From Arcticibacterium sp964021845 (lineage in GTDB: Bacteria; Bacteroidota; Bacteroidia; Cytophagales; Spirosomataceae): a DNA stretch of 64,000 nucleotides. The DNA is taken from the NCBI RefSeq assembly GCF_964021845.1, contig NZ_CAXHZC010000002.1, positions 602,950 to 666,949 on the forward strand, given 5' to 3'. The notes under the pieces are model-generated. The model was not told the origin of the DNA. It searched no databases and was given only the letters and a program-made list of their open reading frames with translations. Both the position numbers and the translations under genes were made by a program. Shown here in pieces: positions 1 through 9,400 of the stretch (position 1 is the first letter of the stretch; each line of letters opens with the position of its first letter).

Positions 1-314
1 GAGGTGGAGACAAAAGACCACAGCTGTCAGATTTGAGAGAATCAGGTTCTATTGAGCAAGATGCTGATGTGGTAATGTTCCTTTACAGACCAGAGTATTA
101 CGATATTGATACGCTGGAAGATGGCACCAGCACTACGGGTATGGCTGAGATGATTATTGCTAAAAACCGAAGCGGTAGTATAGACGATGTTAAACTAAAG
201 TTTATTGGAAAATATACCCGCTTTGCTGAGTTTGACGGTTTCAGTGTATCTGCTGATGAGTACGAAGAAAGAGCAGGATTTACAGTGGCCGGTAGTAAGG
301 CAAATCAGATGTAA
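1..314 (+). CDS. dnaB: Replicative DNA helicase DnaB, C-terminal fragment (5' end outside window)
   Basis: This is the C-terminal part of the hexameric ATPase that unwinds DNA at the replication fork. The reading frame is open from base 3, so the gene enters from before the window; the TTG at 33 is an internal leucine, not a start. Visible family features are GGDKRPQLSDLRESGSIEQD near the window edge, followed by DVVMFLYRPEYY and IIAKNRSG; these correspond to the end of the RecA-like core and the conserved basic segment that contacts the neighbouring subunit's nucleotide. The stop codon at 312-314 abuts the stop of the convergent ParA gene with no spacer. Identification is firm; the N-terminal domain cannot be assessed. 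Confidence 0.93.
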   Translation, partial: GGDKRPQLSDLRESGSIEQDADVVMFLYRPEYYDIDTLEDGTSTTGMAEMIIAKNRSGSIDDVKLKFIGKYTRFAEFDGFSVSADEYEERAGFTVAGSKANQM

Positions 315-1106
315 CTAAGCTCGTTTTCTTTTCCTTAAATTATATTTTTCCAGAAATTCTAATATTAACCTTTCATACGCCTTTAAGCCTATGGAATCTG
401 TTTTACCTGTAGCAATAACCGGTATTTGACTGGCTGTGGAATCAATGAAATCTGGGTCTCTAGGAATAAAAGTATCAAAAACCTCATCTTTAAATTCCGT
501 TCTCATAAGTGCCATAATTTTTCTTGAAAACTCAGCTTCGTCATCAAACATGGTCATTAAGATACCTTCAACATATAGCTCAGGTCTTAGTCTGCTTTGA
601 AGAATTTTTATGGTATCAAGTAGCATTTGCATTCCCTCCAATCCAAAAAACTCGCACTGCAGTGGAATAATAATAGAGTCGGATGCCACCAGACTATTTA
701 TAGGAACTATACCCAAAGAAGGTGGACAATCAATAAAAATGAAATCGTAGAGTGGCTTTATGATTTCCAATTTTTCAGAAAGAATAAACTCTCGCTCAGT
801 AGCAGTTATAAGCTCAATTTCTGCACCTACTAGGTGCTGTGTTGATGGAATAACATCAAGATTTTTTCTACCAGACGGCACAATACAATCTTGAATTGGA
901 GCTAAACCTACCAAAGCGGCATAAATACTTTTATTATCGTATTCTAAATCAATACCCAATGCCACCGTGCAGGAGGCTTGATAATCGGTATCAATAAGCA
1001 GCACTTTATAGCCACGCATAGCAAGGCCAACAGATAAATTGACGCTGGTAGTAGTTTTACCTACTCCACCTTTTTGATTAGAAATTGCTATTACTTTTGG
1101 TATCAT
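315..1106 (-). CDS. ParA/Soj-family AAA ATPase
   Basis: A 263-residue MinD/ParA-type P-loop ATPase. The N terminus has the deviant Walker A motif KGGVGKTT (about residues 12-19) with its signature lysine, then the switch-like LLIDTDYQAS, where most relatives have DPQ or DPQA. A Walker B-like FIFIDCPPSLG lies near residue 125. Family members use ATP-dependent dimerisation on DNA to segregate chromosomes, plasmids or protein assemblies. No ParB or parS-like partner is visible in the window, so chromosome segregation versus positioning of another cargo is undecided. It is convergent with dnaB (zero spacer) and transcribed alone; about 165 bases separate it from the next gene. Confidence 0.88.
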   Translation of the reverse strand: MIPKVIAISNQKGGVGKTTTSVNLSVGLAMRGYKVLLIDTDYQASCTVALGIDLEYDNKSIYAALVGLAPIQDCIVPSGRKNLDVIPSTQHLVGAEIELITATEREFILSEKLEIIKPLYDFIFIDCPPSLGIVPINSLVASDSIIIPLQCEFFGLEGMQMLLDTIKILQSRLRPELYVEGILMTMFDDEAEFSRKIMALMRTEFKDEVFDTFIPRDPDFIDSTASQIPVIATGKTDSIGLKAYERLILEFLEKYNLRKRKRA

Positions 1107-1271
1107 TCAGAAAGCTGACTTCAATTCTTAAGAGCCTTAAATTCTTGGTACTAATAACGGTATTAGTTCATTTGAATTACTCCTAATTCATTTTCATGGA
1201 CAAGTCGTTAAACAAATGTAATGATTCCCAAATGGGAATAAGGTAAAGTAAGACATCTCTTTACTAACAAT

Positions 1272-2249
1272 TTAAATATCTTTCACACATCTAAAACCTA
1301 CATGAAACAGACTAGTTTCCGGAGAAGATGAAGATCGTCCAGAAACCCGATATCCATGACACCAACTAGGCTCACAAAGGAAAGAACCACCTCTTTCGGC
1401 CTTTTCTCCTTTAAAGTCTGAAGGTACGTCTTCCATTATTAAAGACCTGTAATCAAAAACATAATTAGAGCACCACTCCCATACATTTCCGGATAAGTCT
1501 GTCAAGCCTATTGGGCTTTCGCCAAAGGCACCTACCGGCGATGTCTCTGTAAAGGCGTCGGTATTTTCATTAAAATTTGGAAAAGTCCCTTGCCAAACAT
1601 TGGCTAAATATTTGTCATTTTCGGCTATTTCATTTCCCCAAGCATAAATATCTCTGGTATTCTTTCCATTTCTTGCAGCATGCTCCCACTCTATTTCATG
1701 CGGTAACCTTTTCCCAGCCCATTTGGCATAAGCCGTTGCATCGTTCCATGAAACCTGCGTAACAGGATGATTGTCTTCTGCTTTTGGAAAGTCTTTTCCT
1801 AAAGGATACTCCCAGTTCGCACCATCTTTTAAAATCCAATTCTTATCGGTGCTTTCATGAATAATACCGGCGTTACCAAACTTATCAGCCTCTGTTTTAT
1901 AATCTGTAGCCAAAACAAACGCTCTAAACTGGCCAACTGTCACAGGCGACTTATCCATAAAGAATGGTTTAAGCGTAGCCCAAAACATAGGACGCTCATG
2001 AGCGAAACCTTCTTCCGAACCTATTCTTACATTCCCCCCAGAAATAGCAATCATGTTTTCAGGAACCGTTTCTTCAATATTCACAATCTCATTCTGCTCA
2101 GGTTCTTTTAATCCCACATAAAGAACCGTACTCGGTAACTCCGCCCTTGGGTTAAAAGAAGGCTTTTCACTAGTTTCTTCTTTTTGCTCGGAAGAGTTAC
2201 AGCCTAAAATCACTAAACCTAAAAACAATACACTTAATACATTTTTCAT
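1272..2249 (-). CDS. Formylglycine-generating enzyme family lipoprotein (SUMF1-type)
   Basis: A 325-residue protein with a lipoprotein signal (LVILGCNSS, Cys near residue 17) followed by one FGE-sulfatase domain. Seen: MIAISGGNVRIGSEE, PVTVGQFRAF, PVTQVSWNDATAYAKWAGKRLP, and the C-terminal core GGSFLC..SWCHGYR. Both catalytic-type cysteines are present, at about residues 292 and 297, with the same spacing as the two copper-binding cysteines of true formylglycine-generating enzymes; many Bacteroidota relatives (for example GldK/GldJ-like proteins) lack them. It may therefore convert a sulfatase Cys to formylglycine. A CxPSR sulfatase is present at 59905-61386. It overlaps the upstream DUF2520 gene by 4 bases (ATGA), so the two are co-transcribed. 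Confidence 0.82.
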   Translation of the reverse strand: MKNVLSVLFLGLVILGCNSSEQKEETSEKPSFNPRAELPSTVLYVGLKEPEQNEIVNIEETVPENMIAISGGNVRIGSEEGFAHERPMFWATLKPFFMDKSPVTVGQFRAFVLATDYKTEADKFGNAGIIHESTDKNWILKDGANWEYPLGKDFPKAEDNHPVTQVSWNDATAYAKWAGKRLPHEIEWEHAARNGKNTRDIYAWGNEIAENDKYLANVWQGTFPNFNENTDAFTETSPVGAFGESPIGLTDLSGNVWEWCSNYVFDYRSLIMEDVPSDFKGEKAERGGSFLCEPSWCHGYRVSGRSSSSPETSLFHVGFRCVKDI

Positions 2250-3034
2250 TGATACCAGTCTTGAATACTTTTTGTTAAAGAATCATATACCCTTAGAAGT
2301 TCTTCGTCTTCTTTTATAATATTTCTATGCTTTTCGATGGTACTAAAATCATCTCTTACCGCCGGTCCAGTCTGCACATTAGCAGGATGCACTGCTTTCA
2401 TAGCTTTCTTAAATGTTTCATTAATTAGCGGTTTGAGCATTTCAAAATCCAGAGCGGCATCATCCGCTATCTCTTTCCCTAGAGCCCACATATGATTAGT
2501 AAAATTACAAGAAAAAACCGCTGCTACATGAAGAATAACCCTTTGTTCGGAATCTATTACGTCTACTTTATCAGAAATTGACAGGGCTAACTTCCTTAAA
2601 ATTTTCAGGCTTGATTCGTTTTCTGCTTCTATACATAGTGGAATTAGTTTAAAATCAACCTTTATGCCCTTGCTAAAAGTCATAAGTGGATAAAACACAC
2701 CAACATTTAAACTTAGGTTTTGAAACTTAGCAAAATTCAAGACATCCATTCCCTTGGCTCCTGAAGTATGCACTAAAATACTATCATTGGGAAGTATTAT
2801 TTGTTTAGCAACTATTTCAATAGCATCATCCGAAACCGCCAAAACGAATAATTTAGAAGGACTATCAGAAAAATCTAAGTCCGTTTTTACATTAACATCA
2901 TACAAATAACCAGTTATAGATTCGGCGTTTTTCTTTTTCCTAGCATACACCTCAGCCACCCGAACATCCAGTTCTTCAAAAACATTAACTAAATGCCAAG
3001 CTAAATTTCCAGCTCCAATAATGCTAACTGTCAT
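2246..3034 (-). CDS. Rossmann-like DUF2520 domain protein
   Basis: A 262-residue cytoplasmic protein. The N terminus VSIIGAGNLAWHLVNVFEE is a dinucleotide-binding GxGxxA-type Rossmann fingerprint, followed by a 6-phosphogluconate-dehydrogenase-like helical C-terminal half (FSCNFTNHMWALGKEI, LKPLINETF, TGPAVRDD). This arrangement is that of DUF2520/F420-dependent NADP-reductase-like proteins, whose substrate is not established. The TGPAxRxD motif near the C terminus is characteristic of the group. It is the first gene of a two-gene minus-strand unit and overlaps the start of the FGE-like gene by 4 bases. The physiological reaction cannot be derived from the sequence. Confidence 0.82.
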   Translation of the reverse strand: MTVSIIGAGNLAWHLVNVFEELDVRVAEVYARKKKNAESITGYLYDVNVKTDLDFSDSPSKLFVLAVSDDAIEIVAKQIILPNDSILVHTSGAKGMDVLNFAKFQNLSLNVGVFYPLMTFSKGIKVDFKLIPLCIEAENESSLKILRKLALSISDKVDVIDSEQRVILHVAAVFSCNFTNHMWALGKEIADDAALDFEMLKPLINETFKKAMKAVHPANVQTGPAVRDDFSTIEKHRNIIKEDEELLRVYDSLTKSIQDWYQ

Positions 3035-3123
3035 TTGATGTTATTACTTTAATTATAATTCAAAGGTATTTTTTTCAAGTTAATATCTATAGATTGAACA
3101 AGTATTCCATCCTATTAACACAT

Positions 3124-4143
3124 ATGAAAAAAATTATCCTATTCCTTTTATTAGGAACAATAGCCCCGTGCTTTGGTCAAAAAAACGTCAATACTGAAGT
3201 ATTAAACGCTTCAAAGCAGTTTTTAGCTTCCCTTTCTGAGGATTTAAAATCTGAAGCTCAGTTTGATTTTGAAAGCCCAGAACGTAAATCATGGTTTTAC
3301 ACACCAGTACCGAGAAAAGGCCTGGACTACAGGAAACTCTCTGAGCCCCAAAAAATACTCGCCAAAAATATGCTGAAAGCATCATTAAGCGAAACTGGTT
3401 ATAAAACGGCTTTAGCCATAATGCAGCTAGAAAGTGTTTTAAAAATACTAGAAAAGCTACCTGAAGATAATGACCGTCGCGACCCTGAAAAATACTTCTT
3501 TTCATTTTTTGGAACCCCAGACCAAAGTGAAACATGGGCATGGCGAATAGAAGGACATCATTTATCATTAAACTATTCTTCCGAAAATGGTAAAATTGAC
3601 TCCGCTACCCCGCTATTTTTTGGAACAAATCCTGCACGAGTTCCTGCCAACATGCCACTACCAGAAGGTACAGAGGTTTTAAAAGATGAAACAGCCATGG
3701 GTTTTGCATTTATAAATGCATTAAATAAAAAGCAACATGATAAAGCCAAAATAAACGACAAAGCCCCTTATGACATGGTAAATTCAAATAGTGCATTGGC
3801 AGAAATAAAACAAAATGAAGGTTTGCCATTCAGTGAGATGACGCAACCGCAACAATTGCAATTAATGAAAATAATAAGTCATCATATCAAAAGATCACCA
3901 CAGGGTTTTGCCAAAGAATTGATACTAAAAACGGAAAAAGCAGGCTTAGAAAACTTACATTTTGTATGGATGGGTGGAGAAAAATGGGGCGAAGGTCATT
4001 ATTATAGAATTCATAATCCTGTTTTACTCATAGAATATGACTGCACCCAAAATAATAACAACCATGTGCATTCTGTGGTGAGAGATTTAACGAACGACTG
4101 GGGAGAAGATGTGATAGCCAATCATATTAAAAACGACCACTAG
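3124..4143 (+). CDS. Secreted DUF3500 family protein
   Basis: About 339 residues if translation starts at the ATG at 3124 (MKKIILFLLLG, a normal signal peptide ending near PCFGQ); an in-frame ATG at 3094 would add ten residues before the signal and is less likely. The body carries the conserved blocks of DUF3500: WFYTPVPRKGL, TWAWRIEGHHLSLNYS and HFVWMGGEKWGEGHYYRIHNPVLLIEYD. The invariant-looking His and Glu residues in EGHH and the final EYD suggest an enzymatic or metal-binding role, but no reaction is known to me. It is a single-gene unit, divergent from the DUF2520 gene and followed by another exported hydrolase. Confidence 0.82.
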   Translation: MKKIILFLLLGTIAPCFGQKNVNTEVLNASKQFLASLSEDLKSEAQFDFESPERKSWFYTPVPRKGLDYRKLSEPQKILAKNMLKASLSETGYKTALAIMQLESVLKILEKLPEDNDRRDPEKYFFSFFGTPDQSETWAWRIEGHHLSLNYSSENGKIDSATPLFFGTNPARVPANMPLPEGTEVLKDETAMGFAFINALNKKQHDKAKINDKAPYDMVNSNSALAEIKQNEGLPFSEMTQPQQLQLMKIISHHIKRSPQGFAKELILKTEKAGLENLHFVWMGGEKWGEGHYYRIHNPVLLIEYDCTQNNNNHVHSVVRDLTNDWGEDVIANHIKNDH

Positions 4144-4233
4144 CCGAGAACCTTTGTTTCACAAATTTGTTTTAAGATTAAATCTCAAGCGAGAAACAGT
4201 CCGTACCTTTTTTAACCAAAAATCATTTTATCT

Positions 4234-5097
4234 ATGTTCAAACTATCCGCTTTCTTTCTCTTATTCTGGACATTCTTAGGTTTTAAAAATGAACCAGAAG
4301 ATAACTCAGAAATAACCATGTGTCATAATGTTATGCCAGAAAGCATGGCAGATTTTGTTAATGACCCTGAATTTGTCAAAATGCATCCTACTCCTATTCA
4401 AATTAACCTAGAAGCTTTAGGAGAAGAAATTAAAATAAGCTCTCCAGATGGCAAAGACGCAGGAGCATATTTTATCAAAGCCACATCAAAGTCAAATAAA
4501 TGGCTTTTGGTATATCAAGAATGGTGGGGACTTAATGATAATATCAAAAACGAAGCAAACTCCTATTTCAAAAATTTTAACGGCCAAGTCAATGTTTTAG
4601 CTCTTGATATGTACGATGGCAAAACTACCACAAGCCCAGATGAAGCAGGAAAACTAATGAGTGGTGCAGACCAAACTAGACTAGAAAACATCATGAAAGC
4701 GGGTATCAATTACGCTGGCAAAGATGCCAAAATAGCAAGTGTAGGCTGGTGTTTTGGTGGTGGTTTATCACTTAGATCGGCTTTATTAGAAGGGCAGCAA
4801 GCAGTAGGAACTGTTATGTATTACGGAATGCCAGTTGATGACGTAGAGCAACTAAAAACCTTAAATTCTGATGTTCTTGGGCTTTTTGCTACCGAGAAAT
4901 GGATTAGCAAAGAGGTCATTGAAAAATTTGCGGCCAATATGAGAAGAGCTGACAAAAAATTGACTTACAAGATATTTGATGCTGTGCATGGTTTTGCCAA
5001 CCCTAGCAACCCAAAACATGACGCAAAGGCCACCAAGGAGGCCAACGGAATGACCATGAACTATTTGAACGAGCGATTCGGATTCAGTTCTTATTGA
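4234..5097 (+). CDS. Exported dienelactone-hydrolase-like alpha/beta hydrolase
   Basis: A 287-residue protein with a hydrophobic N terminus (LSAFFLLFWTFLGF) consistent with export. The alpha/beta-hydrolase fold follows: LLVYQEWWGLND (the E-x-x-G oxyanion segment), VLALDMYDGKT, the nucleophile elbow GWCFGGG with Cys near residue 173, and the catalytic His in DAVHGF near residue 252. Cysteine as nucleophile marks the dienelactone hydrolase family. The third triad residue, an Asp expected in the segment after the nucleophile, is not obvious: the sequence reads FATEKWISKE. The stop codon overlaps the convergent kdtA stop by 7 bases, and a terminator for this gene lies inside kdtA. Confidence 0.85.
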   Translation: MFKLSAFFLLFWTFLGFKNEPEDNSEITMCHNVMPESMADFVNDPEFVKMHPTPIQINLEALGEEIKISSPDGKDAGAYFIKATSKSNKWLLVYQEWWGLNDNIKNEANSYFKNFNGQVNVLALDMYDGKTTTSPDEAGKLMSGADQTRLENIMKAGINYAGKDAKIASVGWCFGGGLSLRSALLEGQQAVGTVMYYGMPVDDVEQLKTLNSDVLGLFATEKWISKEVIEKFAANMRRADKKLTYKIFDAVHGFANPSNPKHDAKATKEANGMTMNYLNERFGFSSY

Positions 5098-6341
5098 TAT
5101 CTCTGAAGCCAATTTAAAATCACATCGGTAGCTCCGGTGTGATTTTTTACGTATTTGGATGTGATGTTTTTAGTCTCCTTAAAGAAAGTAGTATCTTCAA
5201 GAAGTCTCTCCATAATCTGCTTAAAATCATCAAAGCCTTTTACACTAAACGCTCCTTTTTCTTCTATCAATTCTCTGGCTTCTTGAAACTTCTCAAAAGC
5301 CTTATCTCCAAAAAATATAGGCATACCGAAAGTAGCTGCCTCTAATATATTATGAAGTCCGGTGGCAAAACCTCCACCAATAAATGCAAATTCGCCGTAT
5401 TGATAAAGTGAAGAAAGCATTCCTACATTATCAATTATCAGAACATCAAAACCTTCTAAATCTGGCGTTTTAGCTGCCGCAGAAAAGCGAATAACCTTTT
5501 TGTTTTTCATTTGCCCCTCCCATTCACTTATTTGTTTATCCTTGATTTCATGTGGAGCCAAAATAAATTTCAAATCCGACGAAGCATTAATAAAAGGAAT
5601 CAAAACTTCCATGTCTTCCGGCCAAACGGAACCTCCTATTAGCGTCTTCCTATCATTTTTAAAACGTTTAGCAACTTCTATCTCTCGGATGTTTTTTAAA
5701 GTATCCGCCACACGGTCAAACCTTGTATCACCAGCTATTTCAACATTATGTTGACCTATCTTCTTTAACAGATTTGCTGACTCTTGATTTTGAACAAAAA
5801 ACTTATCAATCTGCAAAAGTGGTTTTCTAGCAAAGCCACTAAATGGCTTAAAGTACATTTGACTTGCCCTGAAAATGGTTGAAAACGAAATCACCGGAAT
5901 ATCTCTTTCTTTCAATCCAGCAATGAAGTTTCGCCAAAACTCATATTTGACAAAAAATGCAATATTTGGCTGAAAAGCTTCTAAAAACTCTTCTACATTA
6001 GATTTTGTATCCAAAGGTAAATAACAAATGATGTCCGCTTCTGTATAGTTTTTTCTAACCTCATAACCAGAAGGCGAAAAAAATGTCAATAGAATCTGAT
6101 GGTTAGGCTTTTTACTTTTAAAAGCTTCTATTACAGGTCTCCCTTGTTCAAACTCCCCTAAAGAAGCACAATGAAACCAAGCCAAAGGTCTGTTTAAATC
6201 TCTTTTTGAAACTTCCTTCTTCCAGTTGTTTTGACCCTCGGAACGAAGCTTAGCTTTTGAGCTGAATAAGCTCGCTAACTTGATTCCCAAATTGAAAAAA
6301 TGGATGGAAATTGAATAAAGTATGTCTAGAATGAAAGTCAT
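5091..6341 (-). CDS. kdtA: 3-deoxy-D-manno-octulosonic acid (Kdo) transferase
   Basis: A 416-residue inner-membrane-associated GT-B glycosyltransferase that adds Kdo to lipid A precursor in lipopolysaccharide synthesis. Seen: an N-terminal hydrophobic anchor (ILDILYSISIHFFNLGI), then WFHCASLGEFEQGRPV with the catalytic-base Glu in SLGEFEQG, the FFSPSGYE block, VKYEFWRNF, and the donor-binding region FIGGGFATGLHNILEAA. Length fits the family (about 420). The gene is divergent from ileS. Its 3' end overlaps the convergent hydrolase gene by 7 bases. Function is secure; whether it adds one or two Kdo residues is not visible. Confidence 0.94.
   Translation of the reverse strand: MTFILDILYSISIHFFNLGIKLASLFSSKAKLRSEGQNNWKKEVSKRDLNRPLAWFHCASLGEFEQGRPVIEAFKSKKPNHQILLTFFSPSGYEVRKNYTEADIICYLPLDTKSNVEEFLEAFQPNIAFFVKYEFWRNFIAGLKERDIPVISFSTIFRASQMYFKPFSGFARKPLLQIDKFFVQNQESANLLKKIGQHNVEIAGDTRFDRVADTLKNIREIEVAKRFKNDRKTLIGGSVWPEDMEVLIPFINASSDLKFILAPHEIKDKQISEWEGQMKNKKVIRFSAAAKTPDLEGFDVLIIDNVGMLSSLYQYGEFAFIGGGFATGLHNILEAATFGMPIFFGDKAFEKFQEARELIEEKGAFSVKGFDDFKQIMERLLEDTTFFKETKNITSKYVKNHTGATDVILNWLQRYQ
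5116..5148 (+). terminator. Terminator of the dienelactone-hydrolase-like gene, inside antisense kdtA
   Basis: The arm AATCACA-CGG pairs with CCG-TGTGATT around a short loop, followed by six T (5143-5148). It lies 19 bases after the plus-strand stop codon and wholly within the last codons of kdtA on the other strand. The minus-strand copy has only a short T-run (TTTT). Confidence 0.7.
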
Positions 6342-6357
6342 TTAAAAAAATTAAACA

Positions 6358-6365
6358 CAAATATA
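6358..6365 (-). promoter_or_regulatory. Putative kdtA promoter -7 element
   Basis: Read on the minus strand this is TATATTTG, an exact match to the Bacteroidota -7 consensus TAnnTTTG, placed about 17 bases before the kdtA ATG. No clean -33 TTTG is seen at the usual distance, so the assignment rests on the -7 element and position. Confidence 0.4.
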
Positions 6366-6379
6366 CCACATATGCCAAG

Positions 6380-6415
6380 TTTGAAACCTTTATAATATTG
6401 AATTCCCTATCTTTG
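6380..6415 (+). promoter_or_regulatory. Putative ileS promoter (-33 TTTG, -7 TATCTTTG)
   Basis: TTTG at 6380-6383 and TATCTTTG at 6408-6415, matching the Bacteroidota sigma-ABfr consensus TTTG/TAnnTTTG; the 24-base spacer is slightly long. It would give a leader of about 55 bases before the ileS ATG. Confidence 0.42.
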
Positions 6416-6477
6416 CCCACTATTTCAAAGGCCAGAGTACTGGCAAATGTTTTTACACCAAATTGGTTAGTTTTTAG

Positions 6478-9400
6478 ATGAAATATCCTGAGTATAAATC
6501 GGTCAATTATGCCGATGTAGCAGACGAAGTTTTAGCATTTTGGAAATCTGAGAATGTCTTCAAAAAGTCTATTGAAGAGCGTGAAGGAAATAAGACTTTC
6601 ACTTTCTATGAAGGACCTCCTTCTGCCAATGGAACGCCTGGTATTCACCATGTGATGGCTAGAACTATTAAAGATATTTTTTGTCGGTACCAAACCCTAA
6701 AAGGATTCCAAGTAAACCGTAAAGGTGGCTGGGATACACACGGACTTCCTGTGGAGCTTCAGGTAGAGAAAGAACTTGGAATAACGAAGGAAGATATTGG
6801 CAAGAAAATATCTGTAGCCGAGTATAATCAAAAATGCCGTGAAGCGGTCATGAGATTTACGGGTATCTGGCAGGACATGACAGATAAAATGGGCTACTGG
6901 GTAGACATGGACGACCCATATATCACTTACAAAAACGAGTACATAGAATCTGTATGGAGTCTTCTGAAGAAACTGTACGACAAAGACTTGCTTTATAAAG
7001 GCTATACCATTCAGCCATATTCGCCAGCTGCAGGTACGGGATTATCTTCACACGAAATAAACCAGCCCGGAGCCTATCAAAATGTGAAAGATACCTCCAT
7101 GACTGCACAGTTCAAAATGATAAAAGATGCCAAATCATCCTTTATTTTTGATGCTGCCAGCAATGAAGAGGTCTTTGTTTTGGCATGGACCACTACGCCT
7201 TGGACTCTGCCTTCTAACACGGCATTGACCGTAGGTAAAAACATAGAATACGCTTTAGTAAAAACCTTCAACCCATATACTTTCTTACCAGTCAACCTGA
7301 TTCTTGCTAAGGACTTAATAGGCAAAAATTTCTCTGCAAAAGGAAAAGATGGCGATTTTGATGGATTTGAATCATCTAACAAAAAAGTAATTCCATGGAC
7401 AGTGGAGGCTACTTTTAAAGGTTCAGAAATTGAAGGTATAAACTACGAACAGTTACTTCCTTATGTTCAGCCAAATGGTGATGCTTTTAAGATTATCATC
7501 GGTGATTTTGTTACTACAGAAGATGGTACAGGAATTGTTCACACTGCTCCTACTTTCGGTGCTGATGACTTTAAAGTAGCACAGCAAAATGGTATTGGAG
7601 CCGTTATGGTAAAGGATGAGACAGGCAAAGACATGCCCTTAGTTGACCGTAAAGGCCGTTTTGTAAAAGAAGTTACTGATTTCGCTTTAGAATATGTAAA
7701 GGCAGAATATTACACCGACGCTGAAATAGAAATAGAAAAGAAAAAGCAAGAAAGAGATAAGTATCTTTCTGTAGACGAAAGGATTTCTATAAAACTTAAA
7801 GAGGAAAACAGAGCTTTTAACGTACAGCGTTATGAGCACTCCTACCCGCATTGCTGGCGTACAGACAAGCCAATTTTATACTATCCACTAGATAGCTGGT
7901 TTGTAAAAACCACCTCTGTCAAAGAAAAATTGGCGAAGCTAAACAAAGAAATCAACTGGAAACCAGAATCAACTGGTTCTGGGAGGTTTGGAAACTGGTT
8001 AGAAAACCTAGTGGACTGGAATCTTTCTCGTTCACGCTATTGGGGAACCCCTTTACCAATTTGGAGAGCGTCTATTTTTATCAAAACCACTGCAATCGCT
8101 TCAGACAATATTCTTTTAAAAATGGCTGGCTCTATAGATGACCTGAGACATAGAGGCTTTAAGTATTTAAGTGAAGAAGCGTTTGAAAGGCTAATTAAAA
8201 ATTTTGAAAATATATTACTCAATCAGACAGATTCTGACGATTTACTTAAGAAGGATATAATAAAATGGAAAGAGGAAAATTACAAATTAGACGATTTTAA
8301 AGATTTCTGTTTTTATAAAGCCGGAAATGAATTCATTGAAAAGTTCCTTGAATTTACGGAACCTGCATCTGCTTTTTTAGATAGTGGAGAGATAGATCTT
8401 CATCGTCCATTTGTTGACAATATTTTCTTCATTGATACTTTGGACAATATCGAAAGAGAAGTAATCCAGGATAATCAGCTTATTGAAGAATTTGACATAT
8501 TTAATAGGGATGGATTAATTGGTGAAAATTCAAACGGAACAAAAAGAAAATATCTTGTCTATGCAAGAGAGCCTGATTTGATAGATGTTTGGTTTGACTC
8601 AGGAGCCATGCCTTACGCTCAGTGGCATTATCCATTTGAGAATGAAGGTACTTTTGACAAGTCATTCCCGGCAGATTTCATTTCAGAAGGTGTAGACCAA
8701 ACTCGTGGTTGGTTCTTTACACTTCATGCCATTTCCGGAATGCTGTTTGACTCTGTAGCCTTTAAAAATGTAGTTTCTACAGGTCTTGTTTTGGATGCCA
8801 AAGGCAATAAGATGTCTAAGAGATTAGGCAATGCCGTTGACCCATTTGAGACATTAAAAAATTATGGTGCCGACCCTACCAGGTGGTACATGATTACCAA
8901 TGCTCAGCCTTGGGATAACCTGAAATTCAATTTGGACGGCGTTACAGAAGTGAGAAACAAGTTCTTCGGAACATTGACTAACACTTATAATTTCTTTGCC
9001 CTATATGCCAACCTTGATAAGTATGCTTTCACAGGTGAAATTGACTTTTCAAAAGCAACAGAACTAGACAAATGGGTGCTTTCTAAGCTTCAGACTCTTA
9101 TAAAAGAAGTAGACGAAGCCTACGAAACTTATGAACCCACCAAGGCAGGTAGAGCTATTCAGAGTTTTGTGACAGACCAGCTTTCAAACTGGTATGTGCG
9201 TTTGGGAAGAAGGCGTTTTTGGAAGGGTGAACTGAGCGATGACAAAAAACTGGCTTATGAAACTTTAGGCGTTTGCCTTAAAACTGTAGCTAAATTGATG
9301 TCGCCTATTGCTCCTTTTTATAGTGACTGGCTTTATAAAAACCTAGGTGGAGAAGCTGATAAAATATCTGTACACCTTTCCGATTTCCCAGTGGCCAATG

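Noticed and set aside
1721..1740. TTGGCATA...TTGC resembling a sigma-54 site
   Set aside because: The spacing is one base too long and it is inside the coding region of the FGE-like gene.
3188..3568. 126-codon antisense frame inside the DUF3500 gene
   Set aside because: Fully overlapped by conserved DUF3500 blocks on the other strand.
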